35,616 nucleotides of DNA, taken from positions 1 to 35,616 of the forward strand of contig DXDT01000168.1 in NCBI GenBank assembly GCA_019115335.1. Reading direction: 5' to 3'. Each line of letters opens with the position of its first letter. Positions within the stretch are counted from its first letter, which is position 1. The DNA is from Candidatus Brachybacterium merdigallinarum. GTDB taxonomy: Bacteria; Actinomycetota; Actinomycetes; Actinomycetales; Dermabacteraceae. The notes under the pieces were generated by a model, which was not told where the DNA came from, did not search any database, and saw only the letters and a list, made by a program, of their open reading frames with translations. The translations under genes were made by a program, and so were the position numbers. Of this stretch, positions 8,079 through 16,145 are shown piece after piece.

Positions 8079-9812
8079 ATGATGTGGAATCATCAAGGCA
8101 TGGCACAGGGCAGGCACGAGGACTCCGCTTCGGATGGTGACGCGATGCACGCGAACCATTCCGAGGGGGAATCGTGTGCGCCGGGCAGTTCGGAGCATGG
8201 CGATATGGGTGCCTCGCCCCGTGAGGACCTCGACGTGGTGGCGGGCCCCGGCCAGCTGGACGTGGCGGGCATCGATCTGGCCGCGGCACGTGCGGTCCTG
8301 GTCCAGCTCGGCACCCACGGTGCGCAGGACCTCGACCTCATGCCCGCCTCGCAGGTGAAGGACATGATGGTCGGTCTGCGCGAGCTCACCGCTGCGGTCG
8401 AGGCCGCCCAGGCACGCGCGATCGTCCGCCTCGAAGCAGCGATCGCGGAGGAGGTCCGTGAGCGAGGTGAGACTGCTGCACAGGCACACCGCGTGGCGCG
8501 GGCCGAAGCATCACTGGCCCAGAAGAAGTCCGTGTCCGGTGCCGGGCAGTCGCTCGCCTCCTGCCGGCGCCTGGTGCGGTCCATGCCGGGGATGCTGCGC
8601 GCTCTGGCCTCGGGTCGCGTCACCCCTCAGGTCGCCCATCGAGTCTCGCGCACTCTGGCGGTCGCCGCGCCTGAGGTCAGATCGCAGGTCGACGCCGTGC
8701 TCACCGGTCACCTCGGCCGCCTCGAGGCGTGCGGGCCGGACGAGTGGGCCGGAGCCGCGGAGCGCGCCCTGCACACCTTCGACCCCGCGGGCGAGGCGGA
8801 GCGTCATGCACGGGCGGCGCAGAAGTCTCGCGTGACGATGCGTCGCCGGGAGCACGGCATGGCGGAGATCCACGCAGTCCTGCCAGCCATCGACGCCGCC
8901 CGCATCCGCAAGCAGCTCTCGCTGGAAGCAGAGCGGCTGCGTGCTGCCGGGGACCGTCGTGGACACCAGGCGATCATGGTCGCACTGTTCGCGGACCTGC
9001 TCCTGGGCCGGCTCGACGGCACCGACCTGGGCGGTGTCGACATCGGAGTGATCATCACCGACCGCTCCCTGCTCGCTCCCGGCCACGCTGATGCCGCCAC
9101 CATCGAGGGCTACGGCCCCGTGCCGTACGAGCACATCCGGCAGGAGATGCTGGCGACGATCCAGCGCGCCGAAGCCGCCCACGATGCTCATGACCCCGAC
9201 GGCACGGGAGGCGCTGCCGTCGCCATGACATTGCGGAGCCTGTACGACGCACGGAGCACCGGTGAGCTCGTCGCCGCCGAATCTCGAGGTCGTGCATTCC
9301 CACCCGGGATGGCGAAGCTGCTCCGATGGAGCCACCAGACGTGCCGGGCCCCGTACTGCGATGCCCCGATCCGCCAGCTCGACCACATCCATCCCCATGC
9401 CGCCGGGGGAGAGACCTCTGTGCGCAACGGCAATGGACTGTCCGCCGACTGCAACCAGAAGGAGTCCGCCGGGCTCACCGCTCGCGTCGTCACCGACACC
9501 GACCGCCACCGTGAGACCGTCGAATGGACCTCACGCCTGGGGCAGAGTGCACGCCGTGGCGCGATCGACTTCGACCCGGTCCGGACCGCTTTCCCACCTC
9601 CCGAGCTGACCGGCACGACGCCACGTGGGAGACCGACGGGCACGACGTCACGCGAGGGGAAGAAGCTCTCATCCCGTCGGCCGCGATCCCCGCGGCGCAT
9701 TGGGGCGGGAGGGCGCCGCTCCTCGCCGCGGCGGCAGTCCGTGTCGCGGCGGTCCTCACCACAGCAGTCCTCACCACAGCAGTCCTCACCACGGTGGTCC
9801 TCGACGCAGTGA
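8079..9812 (+). CDS. DUF222 / 13E12-repeat family HNH endonuclease
   Basis: Alpha-helical DUF222-like N-terminal region (LRELTAAVEAAQARAIVRLEA, VARAEASLAQKKS) and HNH region CRAPYCDAPIRQLDHIHPHAAGGETSVRNGNGLSADCNQKE. Start may instead be ATG 8100. Confidence 0.85.
   Translation: MMWNHQGMAQGRHEDSASDGDAMHANHSEGESCAPGSSEHGDMGASPREDLDVVAGPGQLDVAGIDLAAARAVLVQLGTHGAQDLDLMPASQVKDMMVGLRELTAAVEAAQARAIVRLEAAIAEEVRERGETAAQAHRVARAEASLAQKKSVSGAGQSLASCRRLVRSMPGMLRALASGRVTPQVAHRVSRTLAVAAPEVRSQVDAVLTGHLGRLEACGPDEWAGAAERALHTFDPAGEAERHARAAQKSRVTMRRREHGMAEIHAVLPAIDAARIRKQLSLEAERLRAAGDRRGHQAIMVALFADLLLGRLDGTDLGGVDIGVIITDRSLLAPGHADAATIEGYGPVPYEHIRQEMLATIQRAEAAHDAHDPDGTGGAAVAMTLRSLYDARSTGELVAAESRGRAFPPGMAKLLRWSHQTCRAPYCDAPIRQLDHIHPHAAGGETSVRNGNGLSADCNQKESAGLTARVVTDTDRHRETVEWTSRLGQSARRGAIDFDPVRTAFPPPELTGTTPRGRPTGTTSREGKKLSSRRPRSPRRIGAGGRRSSPRRQSVSRRSSPQQSSPQQSSPRWSSTQ
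9754..9811 (+). repeat. 15-bp tandem array at the 3' end of the HNH gene (about 3.8 copies)
   Basis: tcctcaccacagcag x2, tcctcaccacggtgg, tcctcgacgcag; encodes (Q)QSSP repeats. Confidence 0.8.
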
Positions 9813-9880
9813 CCCCGCCTGGTCAGCCGCCGCCGTCAGCCATGACGAAGGAACCTCAGCCAGTACCGTAGGATCGCCCG

Positions 9881-10927
9881 ATGGAGTTCCGACGTGTCCC
9901 GAAAGCTCGGCCCAGTGACAAGATCGCCGTCGTCTCACCGTCCTTCGCCGCACCGGCCGTCGCGCCCGCCGTGCACGAGCAGGCGATGCGACGACTCCAC
10001 GAGAGCACCGGGCTCATCCCCGTCGAGTACCCCACCACTCGGACCCTCGGAGCCTCCCCCGAGGCGAGGGCGGCAGACCTGAACACCGCGCTCGCCGACC
10101 CGGAGATCCGAGCGATCATCGCCACGATCGGGGGAGAGGACCAGATCACCGTCATCCCCCTCCTCGATCCCGAGCCACTGCTCGAGGACCCCAAACCGTT
10201 CCTGGGATACAGCGACAACACCAACCTCCTCAACTGGCTCTGGTGCCACGGCATCCCCGGCTTCTACGGAGGCTCCACCCAGGTGCACCTCGGACCGGGA
10301 CCCCACCTCGATCCCGTGCACGAGGCCTCCCTCCGCGCCGCACTGCTGACAGGACAGCAGCTCGAGATCACCGAGCCCGGCGAGTCCGAGGACATCGGGC
10401 ACGATTGGAACGACCCCCGAGCGCTCACCGACTTCGGCACGCGCGAGCCCACCGAGCCCTGGACCTGGGCCGGACCTGCCCGATCCGTGACCGGCCGCAC
10501 CTGGGGCGGATGCCTCGAGGTCCTGCAATGGGTGCTCACCGCGGGACGCTTCCCCACCGACCCTGACCTCCTCACCGGGGGAGTGCTGCTGGTGGAGACG
10601 TCCGAGGAGCTGATCCCGCCTCGCGAGGTCGGATGGATCCTGCGCGCCCTCGGCGAACGCGGAATCCTCGCCGCCGTGGACGCCGTCGTGGTCGCGCGGC
10701 CGCCGACCTCGAGCTTCGAGGTGCAGCCCCCTGCCGCGGAGCGCCGGGTCCGTCGCGCCGAACAGCGCGACACCGTGATCGGCACCGTCCAGAAGTACAA
10801 CCCGGAGGCCGTGATCGTCGTCGGGCCGCCGTTCGGCCACACACGACCGCAGTGGATCCTGCCCTATGGCGGTGTCATGACTGTCGACGGTGCGGCACGG
10901 CGGCTGTTCGCCGGCTACGACAGCTGA
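9881..10927 (+). CDS. S66-family peptidase (LD-carboxypeptidase / MccF-like)
   Basis: DKIAVVSPSFAAP, IGGEDQ, GYSDNTNLLN (Ser), GGCLEVL (Glu), GPPFGHTRPQ (His); TAGGAT 6 nt before ATG. Confidence 0.87.
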   Translation: MEFRRVPKARPSDKIAVVSPSFAAPAVAPAVHEQAMRRLHESTGLIPVEYPTTRTLGASPEARAADLNTALADPEIRAIIATIGGEDQITVIPLLDPEPLLEDPKPFLGYSDNTNLLNWLWCHGIPGFYGGSTQVHLGPGPHLDPVHEASLRAALLTGQQLEITEPGESEDIGHDWNDPRALTDFGTREPTEPWTWAGPARSVTGRTWGGCLEVLQWVLTAGRFPTDPDLLTGGVLLVETSEELIPPREVGWILRALGERGILAAVDAVVVARPPTSSFEVQPPAAERRVRRAEQRDTVIGTVQKYNPEAVIVVGPPFGHTRPQWILPYGGVMTVDGAARRLFAGYDS

Positions 10928-10946
10928 CTGCCGACTACATCTGACC

Positions 10947-10973
10947 GTCGACCCGCGTTCGCGGACCGTCGAC
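10947..10973. terminator. Bidirectional hairpin between convergent genes
   Basis: GTCGAC-CCGCG-tt-CGCGG-acc-GTCGAC between the S66 peptidase and FMO stop codons. Confidence 0.5.
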
Positions 10974-10975
10974 CC

Positions 10976-12430
10976 TCATTCGAAGAGGGTGCGCACCGTC
11001 TCCAGGCGGCCCAGCAGAGCATCGCGATCGCGGAACGGGATCAGACCCTCAGCCTCTGCCGCCTCTGCCGCCGGGGCCTGCCCCGATCCGGCTCGCGCCG
11101 CACCGCTCTGAGCCACACCGGAACGAGCCACACCGGAACGAGACGCACCGGACCCGCCGAAGAGGCTCCCGAGCCGGCCCAGCCGGCCCCGGCGACGCTC
11201 CTCAGGAGTCGGCACCGCCGCCTCCGAGCCGCCGCGAGCCCGACGGAACTGATCCGCCGCCGCCGAGCCGTCCGTCACCGCACGCAGCATCAGCGCCGCG
11301 ATGTCCGCCTGCTGCACCAGCACCGGCAGCACCCCGCCGCTGACCCGCTGCTGGCCGAGGATCACCAGATCATCCCGGCCCCGCGGGAACGCCCCCAGGA
11401 ACAGGTCCAGCTCACCGGTGGGCGTGCGCGGCACGACGTCCTCCGGCAGGTGGTCGGCGCCCGAGCGGTAGCCGGTCGCCAGCACCACCAGGTCCGGGAC
11501 GAACTCCGCCCCGTCGGTGTACTGCAGCTGACCGTCGACCACTCCGGTGACCTCACCGATCGGGGAGATCCTGCCCTCACGGACCCGGTCCAGCACGTCA
11601 TCGGAGATGATCACCGAATCCTCGAGCAGCCCGGCCTCCGGCTCCGGCAGTCCCGCCGCCACCGGATCACCCGCGGCGCGGGACACCACGGCCTCCGCGA
11701 TCTTCTCGTTCAGGGCACCCAGCACAGCCGGCTCCCGCGACGCGGCGACGTCCCCCGGGGTGCTGCCGATCCGGCGCGGCACCACCCAGTGACCGGTCCG
11801 CATCGACCACCGCACCTCCAGGGCGCGGCGTGCCGCATCGACGGCGATGTCCGCCGCGGACTGGCCGGAGCCGACCACCAGCACGCGCCGACCCTCGAGA
11901 CCGTCGGCGCCCTCCCACTCCTTCGCATGCATCACCGGGAGGGTCTTCGGCACGTCCGCGGCCCAGGCAGGCCGGTGCGGGCGCTCGCTGATGCCGTGCG
12001 CGGAGATGACCGCGCGATAGATCATGATCTCGCCGGTGGACAGCTCCACCTGCCACACGCCGTCCTCGAAGGGGCGCGCGGAGCGCACCTCGACCCCGGG
12101 CCGGAAATGATCGGTGAGCTGGTGGCGCGCCGCGTAGGCGCGCAGGTACTTCGCCATCTGCTCGGGGCTGAGGAAGTCCGGGTAGGAGACCGGCTGCAGC
12201 ATCTCCTCGTACTGGGTGAAGGTCCGCGAGGAGACCATCTCCAGCGACGGCCACACGGGGGTGTCCGCCCGATCCAGGTTCCAGATCCCGCCGACATGCT
12301 TCGCCCGATCGACGAGGTCGAAGGGCAGCCCCACTGCCTGCAGCGCGGCGGCAGCGGCCAGACCGGCCGGGCCGGCACCGATGACGAGCACCTTCTCGCG
12401 GTTGGGAACCTGGTCATGGAGGTCGGTCAT
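10976..12430 (-). CDS. FAD/NAD(P)-dependent flavin monooxygenase-like oxidoreductase
   Basis: VLVIGAGPAGLAAAAAL, VGGIWNLDRADTPVWPSLEMVSS, second Rossmann VLVVGSGQSAADIAVD, LATGY. Confidence 0.87.
   Translation of the reverse strand: MTDLHDQVPNREKVLVIGAGPAGLAAAAALQAVGLPFDLVDRAKHVGGIWNLDRADTPVWPSLEMVSSRTFTQYEEMLQPVSYPDFLSPEQMAKYLRAYAARHQLTDHFRPGVEVRSARPFEDGVWQVELSTGEIMIYRAVISAHGISERPHRPAWAADVPKTLPVMHAKEWEGADGLEGRRVLVVGSGQSAADIAVDAARRALEVRWSMRTGHWVVPRRIGSTPGDVAASREPAVLGALNEKIAEAVVSRAAGDPVAAGLPEPEAGLLEDSVIISDDVLDRVREGRISPIGEVTGVVDGQLQYTDGAEFVPDLVVLATGYRSGADHLPEDVVPRTPTGELDLFLGAFPRGRDDLVILGQQRVSGGVLPVLVQQADIAALMLRAVTDGSAAADQFRRARGGSEAAVPTPEERRRGRLGRLGSLFGGSGASRSGVARSGVAQSGAARAGSGQAPAAEAAEAEGLIPFRDRDALLGRLETVRTLFE
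11097..11156 (-). repeat. 15-bp tandem array inside the FMO C-terminal region (4 units)
   Basis: + strand units gccgcaccgctctga / gccacaccggaacga / gccacaccggaacga / gacgcaccggacccg; encodes the SGVAR SGVAQ SGAAR series. Confidence 0.75.
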
Positions 12431-12547
12431 CGAGGGCCTTCCGGGTCGGGCCGCGCACGGTGGCCGGGCCTTGCTCCCCGGGCACCCGGCTCAGCGGCGG
12501 GCAGACTCACCCCATCCTAGACGCCTGAACGCGCCTCAGCCGACGCC

Positions 12548-13486
12548 TCAGCCGACGGCGGTGATCACGACCGACACCCCGAGCGCGATCACCGTCGTGC
12601 TCATGACGTGGGCGAGGATCACGTGGCTGCGCACCAGCCGGCGCGCCCCCGCCGTCTGGGGCACCATGTCCGTGGAGCCGGCCGACGCCTGCAGCAGCAC
12701 CGAGCCGTACAGGTACTCCGCCCACTGCCGGTCCGGCCCCGACGTCCCCGGCAGCGTGAACGCGTTCCCGTGCGCATCCTCGGCGAGGTACTCGATGCTG
12801 AACGACACCACCGAGCCCAGCCAGGTGGTGACGATGCTGGCCGCCGTCAGCAGCAGCAGGACGAAGACCGGCACCCCCTCCGGCCGTGTCGCCAGCAGCA
12901 CGATCGCGAGCGCCGCCACGATCATCAGCTGCAGCACCTCGCTGGTGGGACCGGTCCGGCCGATCACGTTCCGGTACAGCCAGGTGGAGCGCTTCGAGCG
13001 CGTGAGGCGAGCCACCGCGGCCAGCCGCACCCGCGGCAGCTCCGCGAATGCGTGATGGGTCAGCGCCGCATAGATCAGGCTGTACAGCGACTGCACCACG
13101 ATCACCAGCACCAGCAGTAGCGAGATGCCCTGATCCGCGGTGTCCGCGAACCAGTAGTTCATCTGCGGGAGCACCAGCATCACCACGACGCCGAGCAGCA
13201 CCGCCGCCACCAGCGACAGCAGCATCCGCAGGTTCTCCGACAGCAGCCGCTCGCGCAGGGACAGGCGAGCCCGCGGCCGACGGGCCTGCGGTCGAGGTGA
13301 CCGCGGCCGACGAGAGCGCGTCCGCCGGGGAGGAGCGGCGGCAGGCGCAGGGTCCGGCGCGCGATCACCGGGGTCCGGCGCGGGACCACCGGGGTCCGGC
13401 GCGGGATCATCCGGCGCAGGGTCCGGGCTGGGCTCGAGGGTGGGATCCGGTGCCTGCTCCGGCTCGGGGGAGGGGTGTCCGCGCAA
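12548..13486 (-). CDS. DUF1345-like membrane protein with a Pro/Asp-rich N-terminal tail
   Basis: Multiple TM segments; the C-terminal region EYLYGSVLLQASAGSTDMVPQTAGARRLVRSHVILAHVMSTTVIALGV matches the DUF1345 pattern. Apparent TTG start. Confidence 0.7.
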   Translation of the reverse strand: MRGHPSPEPEQAPDPTLEPSPDPAPDDPAPDPGGPAPDPGDRAPDPAPAAAPPRRTRSRRPRSPRPQARRPRARLSLRERLLSENLRMLLSLVAAVLLGVVVMLVLPQMNYWFADTADQGISLLLVLVIVVQSLYSLIYAALTHHAFAELPRVRLAAVARLTRSKRSTWLYRNVIGRTGPTSEVLQLMIVAALAIVLLATRPEGVPVFVLLLLTAASIVTTWLGSVVSFSIEYLAEDAHGNAFTLPGTSGPDRQWAEYLYGSVLLQASAGSTDMVPQTAGARRLVRSHVILAHVMSTTVIALGVSVVITAVG

Positions 13487-13589
13487 GGCTCCGTCCGTGG
13501 TAGCTTCCGAGAATCGGCGGGATCAGCGCGCCGGCGCCCCGCAGGCGCACCGACCGTGCACCCCGGAGCGTACCGAGGCAGGAGGCCCG

Positions 13590-14966
13590 ATGGCGGCTCG
13601 ACGCGACGACGCAACAGCACTCCTGATCGCCCCGCTCGACCTGCCGGCCCTGTCCGCTTCGGAGCAGCTGCGCGACCTCGCCGACATCGCGCGGGACGTG
13701 CCCCCTGACGCCACGGTGACGGGGCGGGGCCCCGTGCCGCTGCTGCCCTCGGCCCGGGCGCTCGGGGTCCTCGACGACGTCGACGACACCCGGGAGCTCG
13801 GCGACGCCCTCGGCGACCTGCTCGCAGCCTGCGGCATCGATCTGCTCACCACGCCGCTGCTGGACGTCGCGGCCGGACCGGACCCCGCCGTGGGGACCGA
13901 CGCCGTCGGGGAGGATCCCGACCTGGTCACTCGGCATGCCCGCGCCCTGGCTTCCGGGATCCGGGACGCCGGAGTGGCGGTCGGAGCCCGGGACTTCCCC
14001 GGGATCGGGGCGATCCAGCGCGGCGAGGGGAGCAGCATCCGCCTCGGGCAGGCCGAGCTGGAGCGGACCCACCTGCCGCCGTGGGAGCTCGCGCCCTGGC
14101 TGGACGCCGTGGTCACCGCCCCGGTCGACGTGCCGGCGCTCGGGACCGGCAGCGCCTCCCTCGCGCCCTGGGCGCTCGCGCTGCTGGAACAGATCAGCCA
14201 CGGCGGCTACCACGGGCTCGTCATCGCGGGCCGGCTGGAGACCGCGGCGGGGCAGGCCGGGATCAGCCTGGGGGAGGCGGCGGTGCAGGCGGTGACCGCC
14301 GGAGCGCACCTGCTCGAGCTGCCCCCGGACGCCGCCTCGACCGAGGAAGCGCTCGCGGCGCTGCTGGCCGCGGAGGAGTCCGGGCGGCTGCCGGAAGGGC
14401 TGCTCGTCGAGCGGTCGGGGGCGACGCGGCGGATCCTGCGCTCCCTCCGCGCTCGCCGCCGATGGCTGCCCACCCCCGAGCCGGCGCCCGCGGCGGAGCG
14501 CCTGGCGGAGGTGTCGGGGCGGATCGCCCGGGCCGCGGTGGAGACCCGCCGCGCCGTGCTGGACCTGCGACCCGCCGCGGTGATCGATCTGACCGCTCCT
14601 GTCCGCGCCGGGGGAGGCGCCGGTGCGCCCGTCGCCGGTGCTCCCGTCGAGGCTGCCGTCGACGCTACCCCGGGCACCGGTGCGCACCTGGTCGCCGCGC
14701 TGCGCAGGCAGGGCATCGCCGTGGATTCGCACGCCTACGCGCACGATGCGCTGGCTGCCCCGAACCTGCTCGTCGTCACCGCGCGGCCGCGCGGTGACGA
14801 TCGCGAGGCCGCGCAGCTGCAGGGCATCCTGTCCCGTCGGCCGGACGCGATCGTGATCCACACCGGGCTCGCCCGGCACGCTCCGGATGCGGAGCGCCGG
14901 GTCCTCGCCCACGGGGGCGGTCCGGTGATGATGGCGGCGGCCGTCGCCGAGCTGATGCGCTCCTGA
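13590..14966 (+). CDS. Glycoside hydrolase family 3 (NagZ-like) N-terminal-domain protein, predicted catalytically inactive
   Basis: PDPAVGTDAVGEDPDLVTRHARALASGIRDAGVAVGARDFPGIGA aligns with GH3 ...GVAATAKHFPGHGDT...; GYHGLVIAGRLET aligns with GFDGVVVTDALDM. ATG preceded by AGGAGG. Confidence 0.7.
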   Translation: MAARRDDATALLIAPLDLPALSASEQLRDLADIARDVPPDATVTGRGPVPLLPSARALGVLDDVDDTRELGDALGDLLAACGIDLLTTPLLDVAAGPDPAVGTDAVGEDPDLVTRHARALASGIRDAGVAVGARDFPGIGAIQRGEGSSIRLGQAELERTHLPPWELAPWLDAVVTAPVDVPALGTGSASLAPWALALLEQISHGGYHGLVIAGRLETAAGQAGISLGEAAVQAVTAGAHLLELPPDAASTEEALAALLAAEESGRLPEGLLVERSGATRRILRSLRARRRWLPTPEPAPAAERLAEVSGRIARAAVETRRAVLDLRPAAVIDLTAPVRAGGGAGAPVAGAPVEAAVDATPGTGAHLVAALRRQGIAVDSHAYAHDALAAPNLLVVTARPRGDDREAAQLQGILSRRPDAIVIHTGLARHAPDAERRVLAHGGGPVMMAAAVAELMRS

Positions 14967-15010
14967 GCGACCCCCTCGGACAGGAGCGCCCCGGCAGGAC
15001 AGAAAGGCCG

Positions 15011-15973
15011 TCAGAGTCCGAGGTCCGCCTGCACCGTGCGCATCGCCTCCGCGGAGGCCCGCATCTGCTGCTCCTCCTGCTCGTCCATCGGCACCTCGAG
15101 GCGGCGCACCGCACCGGTCCGGCCCACGATCGTCGGCATCGACATCGCGACGTCGTCGAATCCGTGCCAGCCGTTCAGCGGGGTGGAGACCGGCAGCACC
15201 GCGTGCTCGTCCCGGATGATCGCCTCGGCGATCCGGGCCGATGCGACGCCGATCGCGAGGTTCGTCGCCCCCTTGCCCTGGATCACGGCATACGCGGCCC
15301 CCGCCACCTCCCGCTCGAGCGTGGCCAGGGCTTCCTCGTCCAGGGCGATCTCGCCGCTGGGGTCCCGCCACTGCCGGATCGGCACCTGGCCGATGGTCGC
15401 CGAGGACCACAGGCCGAACTCGCTGTCCCCGTGCTCGCCGACCATCGAGGCGTGCACGCTGCGCGCGGCGACCCCGAGGCGGGTCGCCAGGCGCCACCGC
15501 AGGCGCGAGGTGTCCAGCACCGTGCCCGAGCTCATCACGCGCCCCTCCGGGAGCCCGGCGATCCGTGCCGCGGCGTAGGCGAGGACGTCCGCCGGGTTCG
15601 TGACCAGGATGAACACGGCGTCCGGGGCCTGCTCCAGCAGCTGCGGCAGCAGGGAGCGGAGGATGTCGACGTTGGTGCCGGCCAGGTCCAGGCGAGTCTG
15701 CCCCGGCTTCTGACGGGCGCCGGCGGTGATCACCACCACGTCGGCCCCGGCGACGGCGGTGATGTCATCCCCGCCGATCACGCTCGAGCCGCCCGCCAGC
15801 GCACTGCCGTGGGCGAGATCGAGCACCTCGGCGTCGACCTTCGCGGTGTCGACGTCGTACAGGGCGATGGTGCGGGCCGAGCCGCGCAGCAGCGCGGCAT
15901 AGGCGACGGAGGAGCCGACGGAACCGGCTCCGACGACGGCGAGCTTGCTGACGGTGGTGAGGGGAGTGCTCAT
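15011..15973 (-). CDS. ldh: L-lactate dehydrogenase
   Basis: LAVVGAGSVGSSVAYAALL, AGARQKPGQTRLDL, LVTNPADVLAYAA, SSGTVLDTSRLR, VGEHGDSEF. Confidence 0.9.
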   Translation of the reverse strand: MSTPLTTVSKLAVVGAGSVGSSVAYAALLRGSARTIALYDVDTAKVDAEVLDLAHGSALAGGSSVIGGDDITAVAGADVVVITAGARQKPGQTRLDLAGTNVDILRSLLPQLLEQAPDAVFILVTNPADVLAYAAARIAGLPEGRVMSSGTVLDTSRLRWRLATRLGVAARSVHASMVGEHGDSEFGLWSSATIGQVPIRQWRDPSGEIALDEEALATLEREVAGAAYAVIQGKGATNLAIGVASARIAEAIIRDEHAVLPVSTPLNGWHGFDDVAMSMPTIVGRTGAVRRLEVPMDEQEEQQMRASAEAMRTVQADLGL

Positions 15974-16089
15974 ACCCCGAGTCTGGCCGATCGCGCCCCG
16001 CTCCACCAGAGCCTCTCGTCCCCGGACACGAAGCGCGCAGCGCGGGAATTCCCTCGCGCGCCATCGCCCGCGCCGCGTACGCTCGCCGC

Positions 16090-16101
16090 ATGCGCATCTG
16101 A
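16090..16101 (+). promoter_or_regulatory. Candidate leaderless uORF ATG CGC ATC TGA (M-R-I-stop) upstream of the ABC-F gene
   Basis: TACGCT 16078-16083, 6-nt gap, ATG at 16090; the downstream gene starts at 16146. Confidence 0.35.
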
Positions 16102-16145
16102 TCCGCCCCGACCCCACGACCCCACGATCGTCCCGGAGCTGATCC

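Noticed and set aside
8079-9812. Homing endonuclease, intein or restriction-modification system
   Set aside because: No partner methylase and no interrupted host gene. The architecture fits the common DUF222/13E12 HNH family.
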